Origin: Acidimicrobiia bacterium
GTDB taxonomy: Bacteria > Actinomycetota > Acidimicrobiia > IMCC26256 > JAOSJL01
Length of the DNA: 64,000 nucleotides
NCBI GenBank assembly: GCA_027494115.1
Contig: JAOSJL010000001.1
Location: forward strand, 2,307,501-2,371,500
Reading direction: 5' to 3'
Under the pieces are notes generated by a model. That model searched no databases and was not told the origin of the DNA. It saw only the letters and a list, made by a program, of their open reading frames with translations. This document shows positions 44,986 to 54,997 of the stretch, piece after piece. A program made the translations under genes and the position numbers. Position 1 is the stretch's first letter. Every line of letters begins with the position of its first letter.

Positions 44986-46040
44986 GTGATACGGATCTTC
45001 TCGATCCTGATCGGCGCCGTGATCCTCCTCGGTGCGGCGGCCTGTGGCAGCGACGACGGATCTCCGCACGCGCCGTCGGAAGACCGGACCGGGGGAGATG
45101 CGCTCGCCGAGGTGGCCTCGTGGGCCTATCAGATCCAGGGGCTGGACGAAGCGGCCTACGACGACCTGGCTGAGCTCTCCGTCGACCTTCTCGTGGTCGA
45201 CCCACTCGATCCCGACAGCCTCGAACACGCCGATCCGGCCGACGTCGCCGATCAGCTCGGGGCGAGCTCGGGGGACACCCGTGACCAGAAGCTCGTCCTG
45301 GCCTACGTCGATGTCGGCCAGGCCGAGGAGCACAGGGACTACTGGCAGGACGACTGGGAAGTCGGCGATCCCGAGTGGATCGTCGCCACCGACCCCGACG
45401 GCTGGGTCGGCAACTACCCCGTGGCGTTCTGGGACGACGAGTGGAGAGACCTCATGGAGGGGGTCGTCACGGAGATCGCGGAGGCGGGCTTCGACGGGAT
45501 CTACCTCGACTGGGTCGAGGCCTACGACGACGAAGCGGTGATCGAGGTCGCAGAGGCGGACGGGCTCGACGCTGTCGAGGAGATGATCTCGTTCATCGAC
45601 GAGATCGCGAAGTGGGGTCACGCGGTCGACCCGGGCTTTCTCGTGGTCGCGCAGAACGCCGCCGACCTCGCGTTCGAGGAGGGCTACCTCGAGCTCGTCG
45701 ACGGGATCGCGCAGGAGCAGGCGTTCTTCGACGGCTCGGCCGGCGAGTTCGGGCGGCCCGGTGACTGCCCCCTCCCTGAGAACGAAGAAGACATCGGGAG
45801 CGACTCATACCTCGCTTCGCTTCCCGAAGGTTGCGACGACCTCTCGACCATCGAGGTGTCGACGGCGGAGTACCTCGAGCCGCTGCGAGTCGCATTCGCC
45901 GAGGGCGTTCCCGTCTTCACCGTCGACTACGCGCTGGAGCCTCCCAACGTCGACGAGGCCTTCAGCCGGTCGCTCGCCGAGGATTCGTGCCCTACGCCGC
46001 CGGTCGGCAACTCGACGCGCTCGGAACCGTCGTCGACTGA
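44986..46040 (+). CDS. GH114-like (TM1410-type) glycosidase lipoprotein, frame interrupted near end
   Basis: GTG 44986 follows aggaggaggtca. The N-terminus RIFSILIGAVILLGAAACGSDD is a lipoprotein signal with lipobox LGAAC-like GAAAC. The mature part has VASWAYQIQGLDE, KLVLAYVDVGQAEEHRDYW, FDGIYLDWVEAYDDE and FLVVAQNAADLAF, which follow the endo-alpha-1,4-polygalactosaminidase-like barrel (GH114, TM1410). The last 20 residues require a frame change at GG 45981-45982 to reach …AAGRQLDALGTVVD, TGA 46040. It may act on a galactosamine-containing surface polymer; that is a family inference. Confidence 0.78.
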
Positions 46041-46175
46041 CTCCGAGTACCGCGCGGGGCGGCGCCGGCGTCGGTACCACGAAAGAACCGCAGGTCTGGG
46101 CCGGAGTCGTGTTCCATTCAGATCTCCCGCTCGACCGCCGATGGGAAGAGGACGTCATTCTCGAGGAGCAGGCCG

Positions 46176-47575
46176 ATGCGACGATGGAAAGCGACCTGGT
46201 GGCCCTCGCGACCGTGTCGCTGGGGTCGGAACGACCGGCCTTCCGGCATCTGCGGCCGGGATCACATTCGTGGATGCTCCGACGCCTCCGGAGATGCCTG
46301 CGAGCTACGGCTTCTTCGGAGCCAGCGCAGCGCTCGGAGGAACGCAGCTGGTCTGGAGCGGTACCGGTCCGTCGTCGACACTCGGGAGCACGTGGACCCG
46401 AACCGGAGGAACATGGTCTCCGCGCTGCGGCATGACCGTGGCGGGAGCCTCAGACCCGTGTGGTCCGACTCCCCGCGTTCATACCGGCGTCGCGGCGTCA
46501 TCAGCGGGGATCATCATCTTCGGTGGCCTGTCCGCGACCCTCGGGACACCGGGTGCCGTCGGCTACGGGGAACGTGGGTCTTCGGCGACGGGTCGGGGAC
46601 CTGGACCGAGGTCTGCAACGAGCGCAATGCGGGATCGGCTTCAGGCGGCTTCGCCATGGGTGGGGAGGTCTCCACGGTGCGCCGCCGCGCTCGTGTACGG
46701 CGGCTTCACGGGTCGGGTGCGCCAGCTGCAGACACCTGGCTGTACGACCCGGCAGGAGCGACACCGGGCGACAAATGGATTCCGATCTGCGGTACGAGCG
46801 TTCCGGGAGCGACCGACCCGTGTACTCCGGCCCTCTAGCGGGAGCGCAGGTGGCGTGGGACGGTGACGAGTACATCCTCTTCGGAGGGTTCGGCGAAACC
46901 GGACCCGTCGCCGACACGTGGAGCTTCGACGTCGGAACGAGACGTGGACTCAGATCTGCGGGGAAGGCGACCCCCTGTGGTCCCGGCCGCATCTTCCACA
47001 CCATGGCCGATTGCCGGAACCGACGACATCGTCATGGGGGGGGGCATCTTCACGGGTGGGGTCAGACCGTCTTCGGGAGTCTGGACGTGGGAGGTTCGGC
47101 GTGGTGAGAGTCGTCCTGGGACTCACACCGGTCGACATCGAGGGCGACCCGGCGGCCGTGGCGGTTGCGCCTCTTCTTCCGCAGTCGATCGGTGGTAACG
47201 GCGCGGTGGCCATCATCGGTGCGTACTTCGGCCAGACCGCGCCGAATGGTGTCGAACTGGCGACGTTCGACGCAGGATTCGGAATCCCGGGGAAGCCGGC
47301 GGTGGGTGTGTGTTCGGGCGGCACCGTGAACCCGGAACCCCACCCGACGGCGGCGGAGGCGGCGGCCGGCGTGATCCCGGCGAGAGAAGGCGGGGCCCCG
47401 GCGGCGGGTCGGGTGACGGAAGCGGAACCGACGACACGTTCGGATCGACACCCGGTCAGACGCCGGGCGGGCGACGCTTCCGGCGACCGGTCCGGTAGCA
47501 CCGTGGACGGTCATCGCAGGACTCGCAGTCGTGCTACTCGGTGCGGCTGCGTTGGTCACGCGTCGTCACGTCTGA
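46176..47575 (+). pseudogene. Broken kelch-type secreted protein gene with LPATG sorting signal
   Basis: ATG 46176 (ribosome site gagca) starts MRRWKATWW, then the signal peptide continues in other frames (…LATVSLG…, …VGTTGLPASAAG). Kelch-like units are visible in several frames: GIIIFGGLSATLG, TWVFGDGSGTWTEVC, ALVYGGF, DTWLYDPAG, YILFGGFGETGPVADTWSFD and TWTQICGEG. The C-terminus, in yet another frame, is LPATG (47477-47491), then a hydrophobic helix (WTVIAGLAVVLLGAAAL) and RRH, ending TGA 47575. At least six frame changes are needed, more than elsewhere in the window. Either a true pseudogene or a badly under-called G-rich region. A beta-propeller surface protein anchored by sortase is the likely ancestor. 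Confidence 0.7.
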
Positions 47576-47633
47576 CACACCGCGGGCCGCGCAACGGCGC
47601 GGTCTATGCTCGCCGACGTCGGCTGGCTAGCAG

Positions 47634-49077
47634 GTGTTCGACGGCGGGACGGTGTCGGTGATCGAATTCGGGTCCGAGATCCTGGCGGTCGATCCGGTCC
47701 CGTGGGCGCGGGCCCAGATGGCCTTCACCCTCGGCTTCCACATCATCCTCGTTCCTCTCGGAGTCTCGTGGGCCGCCATGGCCCTCATCGCCAACTACCG
47801 CGGCATCAAGCACGGCGATGCCGACGCGCTGCGGTTGGCGCAGCGGTGGTCGAAGTACATGGCGGTCACGTTCGCCGTGGGTGCCGTCACCGGAACCGTC
47901 CTCACCTTCGAGTTCGGCCTGCTGTGGCCGAAGTTCATGGGCCAGTGGGGAGATGCCTTCGGGATTCCGTTCGCCGTGGAGGGGCTCTTCTTCTTCACCG
48001 AGGCGATCTTCGTCGCCATCTACATCTATGGCTGGCGACGCCTGAAGCCGTGGCCGCACTTCTGGACGGGTGTGCCCGTGGTGGTCGCGGGGATCGGCGG
48101 GAGCATTTCGGTCGTGGCCGCGAACGCGTGGATGAACGAACCCGCCGGCTACACCCTCGACGCGGCGGGCAAGGTCGTCGACGTCGACCCGGTCGGGGTG
48201 ATCTTCAACAAGGCGATGCCCTTGGAGGCTGCCCACATGGTGGTGGCCGCCTACCTCGTCGGCGGATTCCTCGTTGCGTCCGTCTACGCCTTCGGGATGC
48301 TGAGGGGTCGAAACGACCGCTATCACCGCCTCGGCTTCATCATTCCGTTCACGGTCGCGGCGATAGCGACACCGGTCCAGCTGCTCGTAGGCGATCAACT
48401 CGCGCGATGGGTCTACAACAACGAACCGATCAAGTTCGCGGCGATCGAACTCGTTCCCGAAACCACGAGTGACGTACCCGAAACGCTGTTCGGACGCTTG
48501 AATTCCGATGGCGAGGTCACGGGGGATCCCGATCCCGGGCTTCGCCTCGATCCTCTCGGACCCCTCAGATGGCACCGCCACGGTGATCCAGGGGCGCGAC
48601 GCCTTCCCCGAGGACGAACAACCCACGATCAGCGAAACCAACACGGTGCACCTCGCCTGGGACGTGATGGTGGGCCTCGGCACGTTGCTCTTCCTGCTCT
48701 CGGCGTGGTTCGGAATCGTGTGGCTGTTCCGGCGCGATCTTCCGAAACCGAAGTTGTTTCTACGTATCGCGGCGATCTCGGGCATCTTGTCGGTGATCGC
48801 CATGGAGGCCGGGTGGGTGGTCACCGAGGTCGGCCGACAACCGTGGATCGTGTTCGGAGAGATGAAGGTGGAGGACGCCGCCACCGCCAACACGGGCGTC
48901 TGGATGACGTTCCTGGTGATTCTCGGCGTCTACGCGGTGGTCGGCGTCACGACCGTGCTCGTATTGCGCGGCATGGCACGCCGCTGGCGCGAGAACGAAG
49001 CCCTGGCTGAGCATCAGGTTCCGTACGGGCCGCGTGAACCCGTTGATTCGGGCACCGAGAAGGAGCCGGTCGGATGA
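47634..49077 (+). CDS. cydA: Cytochrome bd ubiquinol oxidase subunit I, frame interrupted once
   Basis: GTG 47634 starts a protein of about 481 residues. The AFTLGFHIILVPLGVSW segment holds the first haem His, followed by GTVLTFEFGLLWPKFMG and FAVEGLFFFTEAIFVAIYIY. MPLEAAHMVVAAYLVGG holds the next haem His. The Q loop is short, which suits the CIO-type oxidases. After a frame change at GGGGG 48521-48525 (two more G give GEVTGGIPIPGF) the C-terminus has RIAAISGILSVIAMEAGWVVTEVGRQPW. It reduces oxygen with quinol. The stop overlaps cydB (ATGA). Confidence 0.92.
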
Positions 49078-50099
49078 GCTGGTCGGACGCGATCGCCGTT
49101 GTTCTCTTCTTTGGAATCACGGCCTACGCCGTCTTCGGAGGTGCCGACTTCGGAGCCGGTATCTGGGATCTCCTCGCCGGCGGTGCCGAGAAGGGCGAAC
49201 GTCCGCGGGCGCTCGTCGACCATTCCATCGGCCCGGTGTGGGAAGCCAACCACGTGTGGCTGATCTTCGTACTCGTCGTTCTGTGGACGGCCTTTTCCGA
49301 GACCTTCGCGTCGGTGACGCTGACCCTGTTCGTACCGCTCACGCTCGCCGCACTGGGGATCGTCGTGCGTGGCTCGAGCTTCGCGTTCCGCAAGGCGGTG
49401 TTCCGGACCCGTGACCAACGGAACTTCGGAGCGGCGTTTGCCGCGTCGTCGGTGCTCGTGCCCTTCTGCATGGGAGCGATTGCCGGCGCGATCGCGTCAG
49501 GTCGCGTTCCCGCCGGCGGCAAGGCCGGAGACCCCTGGGAAAGTTGGATCAACCCCACGTCGATCCTCGGTGGAGCCCTGGCCGTCGCGGTCGTGGCCTA
49601 TCTCGCGGCCGTGTACCTGGTGTGGGACGCCCGACGACTCGACGACGACCGTATGGTCGAGTACTTCCGCCGCCGAGCCGTCGTTGTTGCCATCGTGACG
49701 GGCGCGATCGCGTTCGTGGGGATCTTGGTCCTGCGCGAGGATTCCCGCTACGTCTTCGACGGCCTCACCTCTCGCGCTCTGCCACTCGTCATCATCTCCG
49801 CGCTGTGCGGGCTCGGCTCTCTCATTCTGCTGATCCGGCACTCGCACCGTTTCGCGCGCGTTCTCGCCATCGGTGCGGTGGCCGGCATCGTGATCGCCTG
49901 GGGTGTCGCGCAGTGGCCCTACCTGTTGCCCACAACCCTCGAGGTGTCCGACGACGCGGCACCGGAGGCGACCCTCATCAGTGTCTTCGTCGTCTTCATC
50001 GCCGCCGCGATCATCATCCTGCCCTCGCTGGCGCTTCTCTACGTCCTCGATCAGAAGTCATTGCTGCCCGATGAAGGCGTGGATTCGGCGGCGAGCTGA
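49074..50099 (+). CDS. cydB: Cytochrome bd ubiquinol oxidase subunit II
   Basis: A 341-residue membrane protein from ATG 49074. YAVFGGADFGAGIWDLLAGG near residue 18 and IGPVWEANHVWLIFVLVVLW near 55 are the CydB signatures. About eight membrane helices follow. With CydA it forms the high-affinity terminal oxidase. No cydCD genes lie here. The end overlaps the convergent membrane-protein gene by 49 nt. Confidence 0.95.
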   Translation: MSWSDAIAVVLFFGITAYAVFGGADFGAGIWDLLAGGAEKGERPRALVDHSIGPVWEANHVWLIFVLVVLWTAFSETFASVTLTLFVPLTLAALGIVVRGSSFAFRKAVFRTRDQRNFGAAFAASSVLVPFCMGAIAGAIASGRVPAGGKAGDPWESWINPTSILGGALAVAVVAYLAAVYLVWDARRLDDDRMVEYFRRRAVVVAIVTGAIAFVGILVLREDSRYVFDGLTSRALPLVIISALCGLGSLILLIRHSHRFARVLAIGAVAGIVIAWGVAQWPYLLPTTLEVSDDAAPEATLISVFVVFIAAAIIILPSLALLYVLDQKSLLPDEGVDSAAS

Positions 50100-52369
50100 T
50101 CGGGAGCTCGGGGCGTGGATCCGGCGCCGGACTCGTCCCTTCCGACCCGTACGAGGAGGATCACGAGCACGGGGTTCGCAACAGCCATCATCACTCCCGG
50201 CACCGCCAGGCCGGAGTCGTTCAGGGCGAAGCCCAGCACCGCCGCGACCAGCAGTCCCCACGCTGCGGCGCGCATTTCGGGGATCCGTTCGACGATCCGG
50301 TCGAGTCGGTCACGGGCACGGATCGCGAGCGCACCGGCAAAGACGAGGAACGCCAGCACCTGGAGGCGCCAGATCGAGTCGATGAAAGTCCGGAGATTCT
50401 GGTTCAGCTTTCGTCGGACCACGAGCTCGAGGCCTTGCCAACCGTTCGAGGACACATCCTCGAACAAGCGTCCCAGGTGTGTACGGTCGGCGGCCGGTCG
50501 CAGCAGATCGACGCCTCCGATCACCACGACGGCGACGCCCGTCGCCACGATCGCCAGGAGCACGGTGCGGAGCTGCACGCGGATCCCCCACAGCAGAGCA
50601 GCGGTCACGGCGAAAGCGGGAACTCCGGTGAGGATGCCGCCGACATCGGAGCCCCACGGGGGCGCCACGTCGACGAGGAGCATGGCCGCGAGCAGAACCG
50701 TGGCGACGATCGCGCCACGCGGTGCTCGCACCCGGTGAACCAGGAGAGCGGCCACGATGATCGCGGAGCTGAAGAGCGCGGCCGCCGTGACGTTGTTCAC
50801 CCCCGTAAAGCGCCCGGCGACGATCGGCGAGTCACCGAAGACGGTGCTCAACTGCAACTGCGAGTCGAGAACAGCGACGGAGATCGTGATCACCGCGAGG
50901 ATCGCTCCGAGTGTCAGTAGCAGGGGAGCCACGATCCGGTCGCGGGTGCTCGAGGCGACGGCGGCGATTGCCAGAGCCACAGCCACGACGAAGCCGACAT
51001 AGGCCGACGTTCCCCAGTCGGCGAAGGGAAAGAACGCGGCGAGGTATGTGGCGGGAATCACTCCGAGAAGCGCCAGGGCACCGAAGCACACGAGAGACGA
51101 CCACCGGGAGTGTCCCGGCCGGTGCCACACGAGAACGCCGGCCGCGATCGACAACGCGATCTGGAGGGCGATGAACACGGCGGAGAGGGAGCCGAGGATG
51201 TCATCGCGAAAGCGGGCGTCGGCGTCGGCGTCGATGAGTCCGTCCACACGTTCGTCAGCAGTTCCACCTGTGCTCCCGACCTCGAACGGGCGGCCCTCCA
51301 TGGCGCTCGGCGCCTCGAGGCCGAACAGGTCGAGGATCGTCGGCGCGACGTCGGGGATCGTGACGAAACCGTCGCGGCGGGTGACGGCACTGCGCAACAG
51401 GCCCGGTTCGATGTGGGGAGCACGCAAGGCCGCCACCGTGAGTCGTGGTTGCCTCGCGGGTACTCCCGGTGCGACCAGAAGGACGGCGTCGGACGCAGGA
51501 TCGACCTCGGCGAGGAGATCACCCAGCAGTTGATCGGTCGATTCCAGTGTTCGCCGCGTCATGGCGCGTTCTTGAGGGTCGTTCACGACCTCGCGGTAGC
51601 CGTCGGCACGCGCGAGGTCTGACGCCTCGACGAACGCGACGATGGGTTCTTCTCCCCACAGATCGGAGAAGGCGTTCGTGACCTCCTCCTGATCGAGTTG
51701 GACACCGTAAGGGGCCTCGGCATCCTGCTCGAGCAGACCGCGGTCGACACGACCGCCGGGCACGAGCCCGTCCGGGTCGATCGCGGCCAATGCCGCCTCG
51801 CGCTGGGCGATCCAGAAGCCCGCGCTCGTGAATGGACGATCCGCATTGGCGACGACGGCCCTCCCAATGCCGTTCGCCGCCAGTTCATCGCCGAGCAGGC
51901 CGGGTTCGGCATCGAACAGGGTGGCGTCGTTGGCGCTGACGATCGCCGGAATTGCGAGTTGCCCGACCGCGGCGTCGAGGGGCTGGCCCGTGCGTCGGAG
52001 GAAGGCCTCACCGGCCGTTCCGTCTCCGAAGGGCTCCTTCGGCCCGAATGCCTGTCCGGCGATCTCCGGCGGCGCGACAGCGCGGGATCCGGATCCGATT
52101 GTGGCGTAGCCGTCTCCCAGTTTCGCGATCCCTCCTGTCACCCGGGTCGAGAGGTTGGCGATTGCGGACTGCGTGATGAACTCGTCCAGGTTCGGCGTCT
52201 CGGCGTCGCGCAGGTCCTCCCACGTGAGGTGGGGGAGGGAGATGACCAGAACGCGCTCGACAGGCCCCGTCGGCGAGGCGGTAGCGGCATCGCCGACGAA
52301 GCCGAGAAGAACGAAAGCGGCGACAACCAAAGCAGCAAAGGCGGTGCGCGGGATCACGTCGCCGACCAC
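50051..52369 (-). CDS. Alkaline-phosphatase-superfamily-like polytopic membrane protein (copy 2)
   Basis: An intact protein of about 772 residues. GTG 52369 is chosen because the coding frame upstream would run into the hydrogenase operon on the other strand. A signal anchor (FAALVVAAFVLLGFVG) precedes VERVLVISLPHLTWEDL, GDGYATIGSGSRA, GIGRAVVANADR and PDVAPTILDLFGL, then about nine membrane helices and LGFALNDSGLAVPG. These blocks repeat, in the same order, those of the gene at 20296-22640. The PDVAPTIL segment is like the metal-binding site of phosphoglycerol transferases and phosphodiesterases; the first metal Asp is not evident. Function unknown; likely envelope. Confidence 0.78.
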   Translation of the reverse strand: MVGDVIPRTAFAALVVAAFVLLGFVGDAATASPTGPVERVLVISLPHLTWEDLRDAETPNLDEFITQSAIANLSTRVTGGIAKLGDGYATIGSGSRAVAPPEIAGQAFGPKEPFGDGTAGEAFLRRTGQPLDAAVGQLAIPAIVSANDATLFDAEPGLLGDELAANGIGRAVVANADRPFTSAGFWIAQREAALAAIDPDGLVPGGRVDRGLLEQDAEAPYGVQLDQEEVTNAFSDLWGEEPIVAFVEASDLARADGYREVVNDPQERAMTRRTLESTDQLLGDLLAEVDPASDAVLLVAPGVPARQPRLTVAALRAPHIEPGLLRSAVTRRDGFVTIPDVAPTILDLFGLEAPSAMEGRPFEVGSTGGTADERVDGLIDADADARFRDDILGSLSAVFIALQIALSIAAGVLVWHRPGHSRWSSLVCFGALALLGVIPATYLAAFFPFADWGTSAYVGFVVAVALAIAAVASSTRDRIVAPLLLTLGAILAVITISVAVLDSQLQLSTVFGDSPIVAGRFTGVNNVTAAALFSSAIIVAALLVHRVRAPRGAIVATVLLAAMLLVDVAPPWGSDVGGILTGVPAFAVTAALLWGIRVQLRTVLLAIVATGVAVVVIGGVDLLRPAADRTHLGRLFEDVSSNGWQGLELVVRRKLNQNLRTFIDSIWRLQVLAFLVFAGALAIRARDRLDRIVERIPEMRAAAWGLLVAAVLGFALNDSGLAVPGVMMAVANPVLVILLVRVGRDESGAGSTPRAPDQLAAESTPSSGSNDF

Positions 52370-52445
52370 GCTACCGGGCCATCCGCTGATCCATGAAGGT
52401 CGGCGTCGGTCGTCGGTCTCTCGTGTGATCTGGCATTGTGGAACC

Positions 52446-53609
52446 GTGCGGACGGAGAAGAGTGGCTCGGATGCGAATGCCGTGCTTCTTGATGTCGAGG
52501 GCCTGGGGCAGCTGATCCGCGTGCTGGGCGAGCGGGGCCTGCAGGTGATCGGGCCCACCGTTGTCGATCGCGCGGTTGTCTACGACGAGATCGATTCGGC
52601 GGACGATCTCCCGGTGGGGTGGACCGACGAGCAGGATGGAGGGCACTACCGGCTTCACCGGCGAGATGACGAGGCCCGCTTCGGGTACGTGGTCGGTCCG
52701 CACTCGTGGAAGCGGTTTCTCTTCCCTCCTCGGACGGTGCTGTGGCGCGCCGAGCGCGGGGACGGCACGTTCCGACTCATCGACGACCGCGCCGACATCT
52801 CGCGCTACGCCTTCTTCGGAGTTCGGTCGTGCGAGTTGCACGCCATGGCGATTCAGGATCGGGTGTTTCTCGACTGCGACGAGCCCGATCGGACCTACCG
52901 GGAACGTCGGGATGCCGCGTTCGTTGTCGCGGTCAATTGTGGCGAACCGGGTGGAACGTGCTTTTGCGTGTCGATGGACACCGGACCCCAGGCGACTGAG
53001 GGCTACGACCTCCTCATCACCGAGCTCTTGGATTCCGACCGACACGACTTCCTCGTCGAGAGCGGTTCCGATGCCGGAGTGGAGGTCCTGGCCGCTCTCT
53101 CGGGACGTGCCGTCGACGACGACGCACGCCGAGCCGCCGCGGAGGTGATCGAGGTCGCCGTGGAGAGCATGGGGCGTTCGCTCGAGACAGCGGGCCTCCA
53201 ACAGTTGCTCGAGGAGAACCCCGAACATCCACGCTGGGACCACGTTGCCGAGCGCTGTCTTGCATGCACGAACTGCACGCTGGTGTGCCCGACCTGTTTC
53301 TGTAGCGCCGTCGAGGACACGACCGACGTCAGTGGCGGTCTCGCCACCCGGGAACGTCGATGGGACTCCTGTTTCACGATGGACTTCTCCTACCTGCACG
53401 GAGGCAGTGTGCGGTCCACGACCCGGGCGCGCTACCGCCAGTGGATGACGCACAAGCTCGCGACGTGGATCGACCAGTTCGGCTCGTCGGGGTGCGTCGG
53501 GTGCGGTCGGTGCATCACCTGGTGCCCGGTCGGAATCGACATCACCGAGGAAGCCGCGGCGATCCGTGCCGATGTGCTCCCGACGGCCGAGAAGGTGGAG
53601 GTGATCTGA
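52446..53609 (+). CDS. hydB: [NiFe] hydrogenase beta subunit, iron-sulfur protein (HydB, AsrA-like)
   Basis: A 387-residue protein; GTG 52446 is preferred, GTG 52425 is possible. The C-terminal half has two ferredoxin-type sites: [16 protein letters not shown] (about 275) and [16 protein letters not shown] (about 350). The N-terminal half ([20 protein letters not shown]) matches the AsrA/HydB family. In group 3b hydrogenases this subunit carries electrons between the flavin subunit and the hydrogenase core. The stop overlaps the next gene (ATGA), starting an operon that runs to hypE. Confidence 0.92.
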   Translation: MRTEKSGSDANAVLLDVEGLGQLIRVLGERGLQVIGPTVVDRAVVYDEIDSADDLPVGWTDEQDGGHYRLHRRDDEARFGYVVGPHSWKRFLFPPRTVLWRAERGDGTFRLIDDRADISRYAFFGVRSCELHAMAIQDRVFLDCDEPDRTYRERRDAAFVVAVNCGEPGGTCFCVSMDTGPQATEGYDLLITELLDSDRHDFLVESGSDAGVEVLAALSGRAVDDDARRAAAEVIEVAVESMGRSLETAGLQQLLEENPEHPRWDHVAERCLACTNCTLVCPTCFCSAVEDTTDVSGGLATRERRWDSCFTMDFSYLHGGSVRSTTRARYRQWMTHKLATWIDQFGSSGCVGCGRCITWCPVGIDITEEAAAIRADVLPTAEKVEVI

Positions 53610-54126
53610 TGGCGATTCGATCGATCCCGGACCTGCTGACCGACAGCGACGTCTTCTCCGGCCTCGCGGGTGACGACCTCGACCTGATCGCGGGGTGCGG
53701 TACGAACGTCCACTTCGATCCGGGTGCATCACTGGGCGCGAGGGGGAGCAGGCGGATGTGTTCTACCTGGTACGAGCAGGGAAGGTCGCGCTCGAGGTGA
53801 GCGCCCCCGATGGGGGAGCGCTCGTGGTCGAGACCCTCGGACCGGGCGAGGTCGTGGGCTGGTCGTGGCTCTTTCCTCCTCACCGCTGGACCTTCGACGT
53901 ACGAGCGGTCGAGGTGACCCGCGCGGTGGCACTCGACGGGGCCTGTCTGCGCGGGAAGTGCGACGAGGATCCCCGTCTCGGCTACGACCTCATGCAGCGG
54001 TTCGCGCGGGTGATGGGGGACCGTCTCCGCGCGACCCGGCTCCAGCTCCTCGATGTCTACGGACGAAACCGTGCCCTCTCGGACGATCCCGGCTCAGACC
54101 ATGCCGGCTCAAACCATGCCGGCTGA
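53609..54126 (+). CDS. Cyclic-nucleotide-binding domain protein in hydrogenase operon, frame interrupted once
   Basis: ATG 53609 overlaps the hydB stop. [22 protein letters not shown] and VHFDPGASL start a CAP-type sensor domain; after a frame change in GGGGG 53742-53746, [46 protein letters not shown] and [20 protein letters not shown] complete it. The glycine-glutamate cassette of the phosphate-binding part reads [12 protein letters not shown]. No DNA-binding domain follows, so it is a sensor rather than a regulator. It may bind the hydrogenase or sense cAMP or cGMP. Its end overlaps hydG by 74 nt. Confidence 0.85.
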
Positions 54127-54997
54127 AACGCTGCCGGCTGAGACGATGCCGGCTCAGGCGGTGAGGCCCGACTCGACCCGGGAGGCCACGATGGCACCCC
54201 GGCGCGCCCGGGTGGTGGCGTCCACCCCTGAGCTCAGCGACACCGTGACACTCACCATCGAGTTCGTGGACGACACCCTTCCCACACCCGACCCCGGACA
54301 GTTCCACATGCTGTGGGCACCGGGGATCGGCGAGGTGCCGATCTCGGTCAGTGCGATCGAGGGGGGTCAGTTGCTCTACACGATCCGCTCCGTCGGTGCG
54401 GTCACGGCAGCTCTGTGCGCCGCCGAGGTAGGAACGGATATCGGGATCCGTGGGCCCTACGGGACGAGTTGGGGCCTGGAGGCCGCGACCGGCCGCGACG
54501 TGATGGTGGTGGCGGGAGGCATCGGCCTGGCACCGCTGCGGCCAGCGATTCGTGCCCTGCTCGACGATCGCGACAGCTTCGGGCGCCTCACGTTGCTGGT
54601 CGGCGCCCGTTCACCTGACGACCTGCTGTTCTTCGACGAGATCCGGGAGTGGCGTGAGCGATCCGACGTGGAGGTCGGCGTCACCGTCGACACGGCCGGA
54701 CCGGGTTGGCATGGTGACGTCGGCGTCGTCACGCGCCTCGTGGCACGGGCACCGGTCGAGCCGCTCGAGACAGTCGCTCTCGTCTGCGGTCCCGAGGTGA
54801 TGATCCGTTACACGGCTGAGACGTTGCTCGACCGGGGCGTGGACTCCCGGAATCTGCGGGTGTCGATGGAACGGAACATGCACTGCGCGATCGGCCACTG
54901 CGGTCACTGCCAGTTCGGAGCGAGCTTCATCTGCAAGGACGGTCCCGTCTTCGACTACGACGTTGTCGCCACCGCGATGCGGATACCGGAACTGTGA
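54053..54997 (+). CDS. hydG: [NiFe] hydrogenase gamma subunit, flavin reductase (HydG, AsrB-like)
   Basis: The protein has up to 314 residues from ATG 54053. Residues 13-37 are the [10 protein letters not shown] repeat; ATG 54191 (MAPRRARV) could be the true start. FAD and NAD-binding parts are [20 protein letters not shown] and [17 protein letters not shown], and a C-terminal cysteine cluster is [28 protein letters not shown]. This is the ferredoxin-NADP reductase-like subunit that exchanges electrons with NAD(P)H. The stop overlaps hydD (GTGA). Confidence 0.93.
   Translation: MSTDETVPSRTIPAQTMPAQTMPAETLPAETMPAQAVRPDSTREATMAPRRARVVASTPELSDTVTLTIEFVDDTLPTPDPGQFHMLWAPGIGEVPISVSAIEGGQLLYTIRSVGAVTAALCAAEVGTDIGIRGPYGTSWGLEAATGRDVMVVAGGIGLAPLRPAIRALLDDRDSFGRLTLLVGARSPDDLLFFDEIREWRERSDVEVGVTVDTAGPGWHGDVGVVTRLVARAPVEPLETVALVCGPEVMIRYTAETLLDRGVDSRNLRVSMERNMHCAIGHCGHCQFGASFICKDGPVFDYDVVATAMRIPEL
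54089..54163 (+). repeat. Five 15-bp tandem repeats in gene overlap
   Basis: Units of ccggctcagaccatg and variants fill 54089-54163 exactly (five copies). In the hydG frame they encode [20 protein letters not shown] and PAQAV. The first two and a half copies are also read as the end of the preceding gene. Each unit offers an ATG, CTG or GTG codon. Confidence 0.85.

Noticed and set aside
54089..54163. CRISPR-like array
   Set aside because: The repeat is continuous, 15 bp, in frame and without spacers. No Cas gene is present anywhere in the window.
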